Shown: piece after piece, positions 18,539 to 28,800 of the stretch | How the letters are laid out: every line of letters starts with the position of its first letter | Numbering within the stretch: the first letter of the stretch is position 1 | Assembly (NCBI GenBank): GCA_009929855.1 | Contig: RZZN01000027.1 | Span: forward strand, 1 to 54,712 | Length of the DNA: 54,712 nucleotides | Direction of reading: 5' to 3' | Source of the DNA: Gammaproteobacteria bacterium | GTDB lineage: Bacteria; Pseudomonadota; Gammaproteobacteria; Chromatiales; Chromatiaceae | The notes under the pieces: model-generated | Seen by the model: only the letters and a program-made list of their open reading frames with translations | Database searches by the model: none | What the model was told of the DNA's origin: nothing | Position numbers and translations under genes: made by a program

Positions 18539-19480
18539 TCAAGGGCTGCGACCGCCAGCACGGGCGATGCTCGAGAGGATCGGGGGTGTCAGCGCGGCGC
18601 CCTGAGTGAGGACGAAGTCGCGAAAGGCATTGGCCGCCGGGGACAGCCGCTTGCCCTGGCGGTAGGCCAGATACCATTGGCGCCGATCAGGAAACCCCTC
18701 GACATCGAGGATCACCAGCCGTCCAGTCTCCAACTCGAGCTCCAGGGTATGCAATGACACGACGCTCAGTCCCAACCCAGAGCGCACCGCCTGCTTCACG
18801 GCCTCGTTGCGGGTCATCTGCATGCCGTGGCGGAGGATCAGGCCCCGCTCGCTGAAAAACCGCTCCATCGTCTGGCGGGTTCCCGATCCCGGCTCGCGCA
18901 TCACGAACACCTCCTCGGCGAGCCGTGTGGCCGGGATCCGCCGTTGGCTCGCCAGTGGATGCTCGGGCGGGGCGATCACCACCAATGGATTCTCCATGAA
19001 GGGCTCGGATTCGACCTCGACCCCGCTCGGAGGGATCCCCATCAGGACCAGGTCGACCGCGTTGTCGTGCAACAGTCGGATCAGACGCTCGCGGTTGGTC
19101 ACGTCGAGCTGGAGTGCGATACCCGGATAGTGCGTCTGAAAGCTCGCGAGCAGGCGCGGCGCGAAATAGTTGACCGTGCTGGCGACCGCCAGATGCAGCC
19201 GTCCCCGACTCACACCCTTGAGCGATTCCAGGACCTCCTGCAGCTCCCGCAAGGCATCGTTGATGCCGCGACCATAGTCGAAGACCTCGCGCCCAGCCCC
19301 GGTCAAGAGGATGCGATTGCCGAGTCGCTCGAACAGAGGCAGACCGACCTCCTCCTCGAGTTGACGCACCTGCATCGAGACCGCGGGCTGGGTGAGATGA
19401 AGCTCCTCGGCCGCGCGCGTATAGCTCAGATGGCGTGCCACCGCATCGAAGACCTTGAGCTGCCGAAGTGAAATATGCAT
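18539..19480 (-). CDS. cbbR: LysR-type regulator of the Calvin cycle genes, CbbR
   Basis: The 313-residue protein has an N-terminal winged helix-turn-helix (residues 4-63: LRQLKVFDAVARHLSYTRAAEE, then LTQPAVSMQVRQLE) and a type 2 periplasmic-binding-like effector domain. It is transcribed divergently from cbbL across a 276-base A+T-rich region containing several dyads. CbbR proteins sense metabolites such as RuBP or NADPH and activate cbb operons. The identification is by family and genomic position. Confidence 0.92.
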   Translation of the reverse strand: MHISLRQLKVFDAVARHLSYTRAAEELHLTQPAVSMQVRQLEEEVGLPLFERLGNRILLTGAGREVFDYGRGINDALRELQEVLESLKGVSRGRLHLAVASTVNYFAPRLLASFQTHYPGIALQLDVTNRERLIRLLHDNAVDLVLMGIPPSGVEVESEPFMENPLVVIAPPEHPLASQRRIPATRLAEEVFVMREPGSGTRQTMERFFSERGLILRHGMQMTRNEAVKQAVRSGLGLSVVSLHTLELELETGRLVILDVEGFPDRRQWYLAYRQGKRLSPAANAFRDFVLTQGAALTPPILSSIARAGGRSP

Positions 19481-19579
19481 GCGTTCCGACCCGATCTGCT
19501 AGTCCCGGCAAGACGTGACCAGACCTCGACTTCAATACACTTATTGATTATTTTCTACTTGACCGATGAGTCTGGACCG

Positions 19580-19649
19580 ATAGATATCAGTCTATACTTA
19601 TCGATGCTATAAGCAATATTAACTAGTAATTATATGGTTTTTCCATATA
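19580..19649. promoter_or_regulatory. cbbR-cbbL control region with three dyads
   Basis: Inside an unusually A+T-rich stretch there are three inverted repeats. Dyad A (19580-19595) is ATAGA and TCTAT separated by six bases. Dyad B (19597-19613) is CTTAT and ATAAG separated by seven, containing the LysR-type T-N11-A core. Dyad C (19631-19649) has perfect 7-base arms TATATGG and CCATATA around five T's. A TAA-N7-TAA, the general CbbR pattern, begins at 19610. A and B are candidate CbbR recognition and activation sites; C lies near the expected promoter or start of the leader. The cbbL start is at 19757, giving a leader of about 100 bases. Confidence 0.6.
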
Positions 19650-19756
19650 CTGCATTCCCAGGCTTCGGACGGTCAGTGAGACACCGCAAGGCCACAGATT
19701 CACCGGCCGGTCGAGACCGGCATTTTCATAACATCACTCCACGAGGACCAGCGAAC

Positions 19757-21175
19757 ATGGCGAAGACCTACAACGCGGGCGTCAAAGACTATCGCGAAAC
19801 CTATTGGATGCCGGACTACACCCCGAAGGACACCGACCTGTTGGCGTGCTTCAAGATCACTGCGCAACCTGGTGTGCCACGTGAAGAGGCCGCCGCCGCC
19901 GTCGCCGCAGAGTCCTCGACCGGGACTTGGACCACGGTCTGGACCGACCTCCTGACCGACATGGATCACTACAAGGGCCGCGCCTACGCCATCGAGGACG
20001 TGCCCGGCAACGATGAGGCCTTCTACGCCTTCATCGCCTATCCGATCGATCTGTTCGAGGAAGGCTCGGTCGTCAACGTCTTCACCTCGCTGGTCGGCAA
20101 CGTGTTCGGCTTCAAGGCCGTGCGTGCCCTGCGTCTGGAGGACGTGCGCTTCCCGATCGCCTATGTCATGACCTGCAACGGCCCGCCCCACGGCATCCAG
20201 GTCGAGCGCGACATCATGAACAAGTACGGTCGCCCGCTGCTCGGCTGCACCATCAAGCCCAAGCTCGGTCTCTCGGCCAAGAACTATGGCCGTGCCGTCT
20301 ATGAGTGTCTGCGCGGCGGTCTGGACTTCACCAAGGACGACGAGAACGTCAACTCGCAGCCCTTCATGCGCTGGCGTCAGCGTTTCGACTTCGTCATGGA
20401 CGCCATCGACAAGGCCGAGCGTGAGACCGGCGAGCGCAAGGGTCACTATCTGAACGTCACCGCCCCGACCCCGGACGAGATGTTCAAGCGCGCTGAGTAC
20501 GCCAAGGAGATCGGCGCGCCCATCATCATGCACGACTACATCACCGGCGGTTTCTGCGCCAACACGGGTCTTGCCCAGTGGTGCCGTGACAATGGCGTGC
20601 TGCTGCACATCCATCGCGCCATGCACGCGGTGCTCGACCGCAACCCCAACCACGGCATCCATTTCCGTGTCCTGACCAAGATCCTGCGTCTCTCCGGCGG
20701 CGACCATCTGCATACCGGCACCGTGGTCGGTAAGCTCGAGGGCGACCGCGAGTCGACCCTGGGCTGGATCGACCTGCTGCGTGAACCCTTCGTGAAGGAA
20801 GACCGCTCGCGCGGCATCTTCTTCGATCAGGACTGGGGCGCGATGCCTGGTGCCTTCGCGGTGGCCTCCGGCGGGATCCATGTCTGGCACATGCCGGCGC
20901 TGGTGACCATCTTCGGCGACGACGCGGTCCTGCAGTTCGGCGGTGGCACACTGGGTCATCCCTGGGGCAACGCAGCTGGCGCCGCGGCCAACCGGGTGGC
21001 GCTCGAGGCCTGTGTCGAGGCGCGCAACCAGGGCATCGCGATCGAGCGCGAGGGTAAGGAAGTGCTCACCAACGCCGCCAAGAGCAGCCCCGAGCTCAAG
21101 ATCGCCATGGAGACCTGGAAGGAGATCAAGTTCGAGTTCGACGTCGTCGACAAGCTGGATGTGGCGCACAAGTAA
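19757..21175 (+). CDS. cbbL: RuBisCO large subunit, form I (IA)
   Basis: This 472-residue enzyme carboxylates ribulose-1,5-bisphosphate in the Calvin cycle. Visible catalytic features are Lys167 in [16 protein letters not shown], the carbamylated Lys193 in [14 protein letters not shown], the HIHRAMHAV histidine, and loop 6 [10 protein letters not shown]. The sequence is of the proteobacterial green-type form IA, and the partner genes cbbS, cbbQ and cbbO define the IAq-type arrangement rather than a carboxysome cluster. The start at 19757 has a GAGG site; an in-frame upstream Met at 19634 is within the control region and not plausible. Codon use is strongly biased, as expected for a very highly expressed gene. 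Confidence 0.98.
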   Translation: MAKTYNAGVKDYRETYWMPDYTPKDTDLLACFKITAQPGVPREEAAAAVAAESSTGTWTTVWTDLLTDMDHYKGRAYAIEDVPGNDEAFYAFIAYPIDLFEEGSVVNVFTSLVGNVFGFKAVRALRLEDVRFPIAYVMTCNGPPHGIQVERDIMNKYGRPLLGCTIKPKLGLSAKNYGRAVYECLRGGLDFTKDDENVNSQPFMRWRQRFDFVMDAIDKAERETGERKGHYLNVTAPTPDEMFKRAEYAKEIGAPIIMHDYITGGFCANTGLAQWCRDNGVLLHIHRAMHAVLDRNPNHGIHFRVLTKILRLSGGDHLHTGTVVGKLEGDRESTLGWIDLLREPFVKEDRSRGIFFDQDWGAMPGAFAVASGGIHVWHMPALVTIFGDDAVLQFGGGTLGHPWGNAAGAAANRVALEACVEARNQGIAIEREGKEVLTNAAKSSPELKIAMETWKEIKFEFDVVDKLDVAHK

Positions 21176-21294
21176 GCGACCAACGATGAGTGATCGGCTG
21201 TCGGCGATCGGCTCGGTGCGACTGGCTCACGATCCAGTCCCGAGCCGAGAGCCGACGGCGAACGACATGTACCCAATCTCGGAGAAGCATCCCA

Positions 21295-21651
21295 ATGAGC
21301 ACCATGCAGGACTATCAATCCAGCCTCGAGGATCCCAGCAGCCGTAAGTTCGAGACCTTCTCGTATCTGCCGGCGATGGATGCCGAGCGCATCCGCAAGC
21401 AGGTCCAATACATCGTCTCCAAGGGCTGGAACCCGGCCATCGAGCATACCGAGCCGGAGAACTCGTTCGACCACTACTGGTACATGTGGAAGCTGCCGAT
21501 GTTCGGCGAGACCGATATCGACACCATCCTCGCCGAGGCCGAGGCCTGCCACAAGGCGCATCCCGACAACCATGTGCGCCTCGTCGGCTATGACAACTAT
21601 GCCCAGTCCAAGGGCGCCGAGATGGTCATCTACCGCGGCACGCCGGTCTGA
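21295..21651 (+). CDS. cbbS: RuBisCO small subunit
   Basis: The 118-residue product matches form I small subunits: [10 protein letters not shown] near the start, [24 protein letters not shown] and the C-terminal [11 protein letters not shown]. It caps the L8 core to give L8S8. GGAGA lies about 10 bases before the ATG at 21295. The spacer to cbbL is 119 bases and contains no other gene. A strong terminator follows at 21696. Confidence 0.97.
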   Translation: MSTMQDYQSSLEDPSSRKFETFSYLPAMDAERIRKQVQYIVSKGWNPAIEHTEPENSFDHYWYMWKLPMFGETDIDTILAEAEACHKAHPDNHVRLVGYDNYAQSKGAEMVIYRGTPV

Positions 21652-21695
21652 TCTCACGCGTTGCCAAGGCCAAGATCGAGATGATCGGATGACTG

Positions 21696-21732
21696 AAAAC
21701 CCCTGCTCCGCGCCGCGGCGCAGGGGTTTTTT
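21696..21732 (+). terminator. Rho-independent terminator after cbbS
   Basis: The arms AAAACCCCTGC and GCAGGGGTTTT are fully complementary around a G+C-rich 13-base loop, followed by further T residues. This is the clearest intrinsic terminator in the window. It separates highly expressed cbbLS from cbbQO and should reduce read-through so that the activase genes are expressed at a lower level. Confidence 0.93.
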
Positions 21733-21789
21733 CACGCTCCCAATCGGCCGTTCATGCCCCACCCGACAACAGAGGATCCCAAGCCAACG

Positions 21790-22596
21790 ATGCGCGAGAT
21801 CGACACAGACCAATATCTGATCCAACACGAGCCCTACTATTGCCCCGTCGCCAACGAGATCGCGCTGTACGAGGCCGCGTACGCGGCACGCATGCCGGTG
21901 ATGCTCAAGGGCCCGACCGGGTGCGGCAAGTCGCGTTTCGTCGAATACATGGCTTGGCGGCTCGGCAAACCGCTGATCACGGTCGCCTGCAACGAGGACA
22001 TGACCGCCTCGGACCTCGTCGGGCGCTTCCTGCTCGACATCAACGGCACCCGATGGCAGGACGGACCGCTCACCGTGGCGGCACGCATCGGCGCCATCTG
22101 CTATCTCGACGAGGTGGTCGAGGCTCGGCAGGACACCACCGTGGTCATCCATCCGTTGACCGACCATCGCCGCCAACTGCCGCTCGAGAAGAAGGGCGAG
22201 CTGGTCACGGCGCACCCTGACTTCCAGATCGTCATCTCATACAACCCAGGCTATCAGAGCCTGATGAAGGATCTGAAGCAGTCGACCAAGCAGCGCTTCG
22301 GCGCGCTCGACTTCGACTATCCCGCCACCGAGATCGAGACCGAGATCGTCGCCCACGAAGGTGGCGTCGATCGCGCCACCGCCGAGCGACTGGTGCAGGT
22401 CGCCCAACGTAGCCGCAACCTCAAGGGTCATGGTCTCGATGAAGGCATGTCCACGCGTCTGCTGGTCTATGCCGCACAGCTCATCGCCAAGGGCGTCGAC
22501 CCGGCCTCGGCCTGCCAGATGGCCCTGGTGCGGCCACTGACCGATGATCCGGATATGCGCGACACCCTGGATGCCGCAGTGAACACCTATTTCTAG
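21790..22596 (+). CDS. cbbQ: RuBisCO activase ATPase CbbQ (MoxR-type AAA+)
   Basis: CbbQ is the AAA+ motor that, with CbbO, removes inhibitory sugar phosphates from form I RuBisCO. The 268-residue protein has Walker A GPTGCGKS at 41-48, Walker B in [10 protein letters not shown], and an arginine-finger region near STKQRFGAL. The family N-terminal pattern QYL-x(3)-EPYY-x-PV-x-NE supports ATG at 21790; an alternative ATG at 21754 is in frame. It lies just downstream of the cbbS terminator, so it needs read-through or its own promoter, and I could not pick out a convincing one. Confidence 0.95.
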   Translation: MREIDTDQYLIQHEPYYCPVANEIALYEAAYAARMPVMLKGPTGCGKSRFVEYMAWRLGKPLITVACNEDMTASDLVGRFLLDINGTRWQDGPLTVAARIGAICYLDEVVEARQDTTVVIHPLTDHRRQLPLEKKGELVTAHPDFQIVISYNPGYQSLMKDLKQSTKQRFGALDFDYPATEIETEIVAHEGGVDRATAERLVQVAQRSRNLKGHGLDEGMSTRLLVYAAQLIAKGVDPASACQMALVRPLTDDPDMRDTLDAAVNTYF

Positions 22597-22778
22597 TGGC
22601 ACGCGCGGCCCGATGCACTTCACCTGGGCCGTCCAAGGACGGACCGCCGAGAATCCTCGGGGCGCGGCGCTGACACTGGACGCCGCTTGCAAGGCACCGG
22701 GCTCGCCGCGAGCCACTCATTGAGTATGACGTAGGACTCAGTCGGGACGCACCGGACTGGAACGACCTGGATCAAGCC

Positions 22779-25160
22779 ATGAGCATCGACTTCACCGACT
22801 CTCTCGCCTGCCTCAAGGCCGACGCGGGTCATCCGCACACCCAGGCGCTGGAGGCGAGCTACCACGAGGCCGCGCGTGTCATGTCCCCGCGTGGCCTCGA
22901 GCAGTATCTGAACGGAATCAAGGCCATGTGCGGGCTCAACAAGGGCGCCGACTTGGTCCTCACCTATGTGCAGGAGATGCCTGGGGTGTCCAAGGAGGTC
23001 GGCGAGGACATCATCCCCGATGTGGTGGGGGCGCTGATGAAGCTCGCCTCCCATACCTCCGGGACGGTGGTGGCATTGATCATGGCCAGCATGCCACTGG
23101 CGGCCAGCCGTCTGGGCGACGCCGAGGTGCTGCGCGGCTATCTCAACCTGCTGCACCAACTGGCTGGCAAGGCGCCACGCGGTCTGCGCCCGATGATGGA
23201 GAACATGGATGAGCTGCTCGCCAAACTGACCCTGGGTGGGCTGCGGCGCTGGGCGCTCTGGGGCGCGCAGGCCCATGCCCGCGACCTGGACGGTCAGATG
23301 GCCTATTTCGCGCTGCAGACCGAATCCGCGCGCGCGGTCCTGCAGAAAGAGCGGCGCGGCACCCTCTTCGTCGACAATCAGCGCAAGCTCAATTTCTATC
23401 TGCGCGCGCTCTGGGCGCGCGCCTTCTTCATGCGCCCGACCTCGGGCGACTATGAATCGCGCCAGGGGCTGCGACCCTTCATCGCGGACTTTCAGATCCA
23501 TCTGCCCGATGCCTTCGACAGCTATCGCGGCCTCTCGGGCATCGAGACCTATCGCGCCGCGGCGGCGCATTGCGCGGCCCACATGGTCTACACGACCCGC
23601 CCGATCAGCGCCGAGCAATTGATGCCGGCCCAGATGAAGCTGATCGAGCTGTTCGAGGATGCGCGCATCGAGGCACTCGCCATCCGCGACTTTCCGGGAC
23701 TGAAGAAGCTCTGGCTGTCCTTCTTCACCGCCCCGCTCGGTCCACTCGACGAGGCCATCGAGCTGCATCCCATGATGGATCTGATGCTGCGCCTGGCCCA
23801 GGCGCTGCTCGACGAGGACCATCGCGACGGTCTGGCGCTGATCGACGAGACCGCCGCCGCCTTCCGCGCCGCGCTCGCCGAGCGTGCCGAGGACAACCGC
23901 ATCAGCTGGGATGCTGGCGTCACCTTCTACAACCAGATCATCCAAAGCGTCGCGCTGCCCAACCTGCGGGTGCTGGAGAACTGGCCGATCCCCTATCGCG
24001 ACGACAACCGCTATGTCTGGGACTGCGGCGAGAACCCCTTCTTGAGCCAGGGTCTGGACTATCTGCCGGCCTCGCAACAGCAGGTGCGCAAGTCTGTCTC
24101 GGCCATCGAGCTGGCCAACGAGGTCGATGTCGAGACCGCTGGCGACGATGCCCAGGAGATCTGGGTCTGCGCCACCGAGTTTTTCCCTTACGAGGACGAG
24201 GGTGTCTCCTTCAACCAGATGGAGGGCAAGGAGCCGGTCTCCGAGCCCTATCACTACCCGGAGTGGGATTATCAGGTGCAGCTCTTTCGCCCCGATTGGG
24301 CGACCATCATCGAGCGCCGTCAAGGCCGCGGCGACCCGGAATCGATGGATGCGATCCTGACCAAGCACAAGCCCGTCGCCAGCCGCATCCGCCGCCTGAT
24401 CGACCAGCTCCAGCCGCAGGGCATCGTGCGCCGCCGCGGCTACGAGGAAGGCGAGGAGCTGGATCTGAACGCGGCCGTGCGCGCCATGATCGACGTGCGC
24501 CGCAGCATCATGCCGGATCCGCGCATCAACATCCGCATCACCCGTCACATCCGTGATCTGGCGATCCTGGTCCTCATGGATCTCTCCGAATCGACCAACG
24601 AGAAGGTCGGTGTCAAGCCCGGCGAGCCTGGCTACGCGGAGGCGCCAAGCATCCTCAGCCTGACCCGCGAGGCCACCGGGCTCCTGTCCTGGGCGATCGA
24701 CGCCATCGGTGACCGTTTCGCCGTGCATGGCTTCGCCTCGGACGGTCGTCACGATGTCCAGTACTATCGCTTCAAGGACTTCGAGCAGGCCTACGACGAT
24801 GTCGCCAAATCACGCCTGGCCGGGATGACGGGCGGACTCTCCACCCGCATGGGCGCGGCACTGCGCCACGCCGGTTGGCACCTGAGCCGTCAACCGGCGC
24901 AGAAGCGTCTGGTGCTCGTCATCACCGATGGCGAGCCGGCCGACATCGACGAGCGTGACCCCCAGTATCTGCGTCACGATGCCAAGAAGGCGGTCGAGGA
25001 GCTGCGCATGCGTGGCATCCACAGTTACTGTCTCACACTCGATCCGTTGGCCGACCGTTATGTGGCGCGCATCTTCGGCGAACATCAGTATTCGATCGTC
25101 GATCATGTCGAGCGCTTACCCGAGCGACTGCCCGCGGTGTTCGCGGCGCTGACAGGCTAG
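22779..25160 (+). CDS. cbbO: RuBisCO activase adaptor CbbO (von Willebrand A domain)
   Basis: CbbO bridges the CbbQ hexamer to RuBisCO through its VWA domain. The 793-residue protein has a long helical N-terminal half, an acidic middle and a C-terminal VWA domain with the MIDAS motif DLSES at 601-605, the threonine in GGLSTRMG and the aspartate in ITDGEPAD. Length agrees with other CbbO proteins. The 182-base gap after cbbQ contains no gene. Palindromic repeats follow the stop codon. Confidence 0.95.
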   Translation: MSIDFTDSLACLKADAGHPHTQALEASYHEAARVMSPRGLEQYLNGIKAMCGLNKGADLVLTYVQEMPGVSKEVGEDIIPDVVGALMKLASHTSGTVVALIMASMPLAASRLGDAEVLRGYLNLLHQLAGKAPRGLRPMMENMDELLAKLTLGGLRRWALWGAQAHARDLDGQMAYFALQTESARAVLQKERRGTLFVDNQRKLNFYLRALWARAFFMRPTSGDYESRQGLRPFIADFQIHLPDAFDSYRGLSGIETYRAAAAHCAAHMVYTTRPISAEQLMPAQMKLIELFEDARIEALAIRDFPGLKKLWLSFFTAPLGPLDEAIELHPMMDLMLRLAQALLDEDHRDGLALIDETAAAFRAALAERAEDNRISWDAGVTFYNQIIQSVALPNLRVLENWPIPYRDDNRYVWDCGENPFLSQGLDYLPASQQQVRKSVSAIELANEVDVETAGDDAQEIWVCATEFFPYEDEGVSFNQMEGKEPVSEPYHYPEWDYQVQLFRPDWATIIERRQGRGDPESMDAILTKHKPVASRIRRLIDQLQPQGIVRRRGYEEGEELDLNAAVRAMIDVRRSIMPDPRINIRITRHIRDLAILVLMDLSESTNEKVGVKPGEPGYAEAPSILSLTREATGLLSWAIDAIGDRFAVHGFASDGRHDVQYYRFKDFEQAYDDVAKSRLAGMTGGLSTRMGAALRHAGWHLSRQPAQKRLVLVITDGEPADIDERDPQYLRHDAKKAVEELRMRGIHSYCLTLDPLADRYVARIFGEHQYSIVDHVERLPERLPAVFAALTG

Positions 25161-25210
25161 CCCGGATCCAGCCTGCCCGTCCCATCCGCTCGACACGACC
25201 CGCACCCCCG

Positions 25211-25312
25211 GGGATCGCCGACTCGCCATCGGCGCCTCCAGCCTGCGCTTGCCGACTTGCAGTCGACAGCGCTCACTCGAATCTGGGGTCGCCGACTCGT
25301 AGTCGGCGCCAC
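25211..25312. repeat. Cluster of three REP-like palindromic units
   Basis: Three related units occur in about 100 bases. The first (25216-25234) and third (25290-25308) both begin CGCCGACTCG and end TCGGCG; the middle, diverged copy is near 25251-25270. Each can fold into a short hairpin around the GCCGACT/AGTCGGC core. They follow cbbO and resemble extragenic palindromic elements that stabilise or terminate transcripts. Confidence 0.6.
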
Positions 25313-25423
25313 CACCGCCGCCCGCCGCAGGTTCGCAGCACCCATTCAGGGCCAGAGGGATGGCCCCGATGTGCGCGATATCGGACGATAGGCCCTCGAG
25401 TTTCACTCACCATGGAGACAGCC

Positions 25424-25837
25424 ATGCAGCTCCTGTTCTTCACCAAGCTCTATCTGCTCACCGTCCCGGTCTTCTTCGCGATCGACCTGCTGTGGCTCGG
25501 CGTGATCGCCAAGGACTTCTATCGCGAGCAGCTGGCCCATGTCCTGAGCCCGACGGTCAACTGGCCCGCGGCCTTCTCCTTCTATCTGATCTATATCGCC
25601 GGAATCCTCTATTTCGCGGTCGCGCCCGCGCTTGCCGCCGATTCGCTTGGCCGGGCCCTGCTCAATGGCGCGCTCTTTGGTTTTTTCACCTACATCACCT
25701 ACGAGTTGACCAACATGGCCACCTTGCCCGATTGGCCATTGAAGGTGGTGCTGGTGGATACAGCCTGGGGGATCACGCTCTGTGCCAGCGTCGCCGTGGC
25801 GAGCGTCATGATCGGACGCGCGCTCTCGCCTGGCTGA
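25424..25837 (+). CDS. DUF2177 family membrane protein
   Basis: The 137-residue protein has four membrane segments and the DUF2177 features FAIDLLWLGVIAKDFYREQL near the start, AALFG-like NGALFGFFTYITYELTN, and a C-terminal WGITLCASVA. The function of this family is unknown. I start at ATG 25424, which has GGAG eight bases upstream; an earlier ATG at 25412 contains that ribosome site. It is convergent with the macroglobulin gene, with 50 bases between the stops. Confidence 0.82.
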   Translation: MQLLFFTKLYLLTVPVFFAIDLLWLGVIAKDFYREQLAHVLSPTVNWPAAFSFYLIYIAGILYFAVAPALAADSLGRALLNGALFGFFTYITYELTNMATLPDWPLKVVLVDTAWGITLCASVAVASVMIGRALSPG

Positions 25838-25887
25838 CGGATCGCGGACCCATCGCCAGCCTTGCCCGAACGAGGGGTCGACTTGGC

Positions 25888-28800
25888 TCAGTCCTGCCGT
25901 TTCGACACCTCCAGTCGCCCGGTTGCAGTCCAGGCGCGACGTTGGGGTCGGTACATGTCCTCGACCGTGGCGGCCGGATGGTTGAAGAGACCCGGCGAGA
26001 CCGCGCGCACCCGATAGGCGAGCTGGAAACGGGTCGGGTCGCTTGGACCACGCGTGAGCGCGGCGATGAATCGATCGGCACGAAACTCGGTGTGCTCGGC
26101 GCGCTCCTCCAGACCCAACCAGGGGATGTCGCGGATCTCGCCAGACTTGATCAGACTGGGATTCTCGATCTCCAGCCCGGCGGGCAAGGGGTCAGCGACG
26201 ATGAGACGCGCCTGACGCTGCGCATCGGCACTGATCGTCAGCACCACCACCAGCCGATCCCCCTGGGTGAGGCGCGCCGGATCGATGCGTCGCCCTTCCA
26301 GATCATAGTAGGCCCGCTCGATCTGGTACCCGACGCCGTCGGCCGGCGCGGGGGTCAGGGGAACACCGGCGACATGCAGCATCGCCGATAGCGGTCGCGC
26401 CCCCTGATTGATCAGGGTCAAGGGCAAGACAGTCGCGGATTCCGGCCCAATGTGACTCAACCAGGGTCCACCCCAGCGCTCGCCCTGGATGCTCAATTCG
26501 GGTCGCTCAGCGCCTTGCATCAAGGCATGGGCGGCGAGCAGCAGCCAAGCATCATCTTGAGTGCTGGTCGAGGTGCTGGCTGACCACTGCTGGTCAAGAC
26601 GCGCGGCCAGCGCTTGGCGGTCGACGACATCTGACCCGCTCTCGGCGGCCAGCGCCAGGACCGCGGCGGTGTCACGGAGCGCGGAGCCGAAATCGGTGCG
26701 CCAGGCGCCATCGTCCTCACGCCGGTCCAGATCAGCGACGGCGGCCGCGAAGGCCAGATCGGCCCGCGGCCGATCGCCGGAGAGCGCGAGCGCGGCGCCG
26801 AGCTGAGCCTTGGCCAAGGGTGTAGAGAAGGCAGCGAGCTTGATCTCGGCGTAATAGCGCAGATCGCCGATGGCCGCCCGAGCATTGCGCGCCAGGACAT
26901 AGAGCGCATAGGCGACCGATTCGCCACCCGAGCTGAAATCGGAGACATAGGCAAGCTGGTTGCGCAGATTCTCGAGCGCCAGGTCGAAGGCGCGATCGGG
27001 TACCGCATAGCCCTCCTCGCGCGCGCGGGTGAGGAAGTCGCTGACATAGGCGTCGAGCCAACCGTCGCTGCCACCGACGCCCCAGAGCCCAAAGCTTCCA
27101 TTGGCGGCTTGATTGGCCAAGACCTCGGTGATGGCCACGCGCACCCGCTCGTTGATCTCGGCATCGCCCCCGAGCCCGCTCGCCTTGGCGGCTTCATCGA
27201 GATAGAGCAGCGGCAAGGCACGACTGACCAGTTGCTCGGTGCAGCCGTAGGGATAGCGATCAAGCGCCATCACCAACCCGGCAACATCAAGATCGCCGGC
27301 CCCGGTGATCGAGACCCTGAGCTCGCTGGTGTCCGCTCGCAGCCCGCTCCAGAGTGTCTCGTCCAGCCGCAGCGCCGCACCCGGTGCGAGACTCACCCGC
27401 GAGACACGCGAGACCTTGGCATCATTGGCGCGCACCGGCACCCGCAGGGTCTTGGTCAGCGACTGCCCGTCCGGCGTGCGCAAACTCAGACTCAGCGTCT
27501 CGTCGCCGACCGCGACCGCCGCGAGCGGGATCTCGACCATCGCACGTGCGCCTGCCGCCAACATCAGGGTCTGCTCGCGCGCATGCGCCGGGATGCTCGC
27601 GTGGACCCCGCTGGTCTCGGCGCGCAGGAGCACCTCTCCCGCCGGCCCCTCGACATGATTGAGCTCGAGCAGTAGACGCGATTGATCAGCCGGCGCGAGC
27701 ACCCGCGGCAGGCTCGCCATCATCACCACCGGATCACGGACCACACGCTCGCTCACCGCATGGCCGACACCACGCGCGGACCAGGCCATGGCCATGAGCC
27801 GCAGCGTGCCGTTGAAATCGGGCAGGTCGAATCCGATGCGCGCCCTGCCCTGCTCATCGAGCCGGATGATTTCGGATTGGAAGGCGACCAGGTCCTCGGT
27901 CGGCGGCGGTCCCTCCAGACGGATCAGCCCGCCGTCACCGCCCGAGCGCACCGCCCCTGGAACGCCCTGCATACGATCGATGAGCTGACCGTAGAGATCG
28001 CGGATCTCCATGCCGAGACGGCGTTGGCCGAAATACCATTGGTCCGGTGCCGGCGCGGGATGACGGGTGAGATTGAGGATCCCGACGTCCACCGCGGCCA
28101 GGGTCGCATAGACCGCCTCGCCAGGGGCGGCGTTGAGCACCTGGACCTCGATATCGAGTCGTTGACGAGGCCGCGCGATTGGCGCCTCCCCCCCCGCGGC
28201 CTCGTCGAGTCGGACCTCGAGCCGACGCTCGGCCGGATCCACCCCGGCCCAGGTCAACCCGATGGCGCGCCCGGGCATGCGTTGCGCCGCCAAGTCCAGC
28301 GGGCGGTAGAGTGTCGCGGTGACATAGGCGCCCGGCCCCCAGTCAGGGGTCACTGGCAACTCGATGGTCGCGCCCTCCGCCGGGACCTCCAGTGTGCGCA
28401 AGGCGATCAGACGCTCGTCCACCACCATCACCAGCGCCAGGCCTGGAAAACGCGGCTCGATGCGCGCCTTGAGGACCTCGCCGACTCGATACTCGGCCTT
28501 GTCGAGCGACACCTTGAGCAGATCCGGTGTGTCGAGTGCACGCGGCGCGACATACCAGCCGGCCTCGAAATCCAGATCCACGGGCAAGGCGCGGGCGTCT
28601 GGTCCGTCGACACGCAGCCGATAGGCCCCCCACTCGACCCGCGCCTCGATCGCGGCGACCGCGGTCTGGGCATCGGCCGCGCCGGGTGCCAGGGTGCCCG
28701 AGGCCACGCGCTTGGTCGAGACCACCGGCTCGTAATTCCAGGTGCCGTCCGCTTCGTACCATTGGAAGCTGGTGTCGAGACGCGACAGGGTCCAGCGCAG

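Noticed and set aside
19700-21169. Open frame of about 489 codons opposite cbbL
   Set aside because: Shadow of RuBisCO, produced by strong codon bias and high G+C.
22620-24752. Long open frame of about 710 codons opposite cbbO
   Set aside because: It is the antisense shadow of a clearly coding CbbO with VWA motifs; its composition is Asp/Gly/Gln-rich with no domain and it crosses the cbbQ-cbbO gap.
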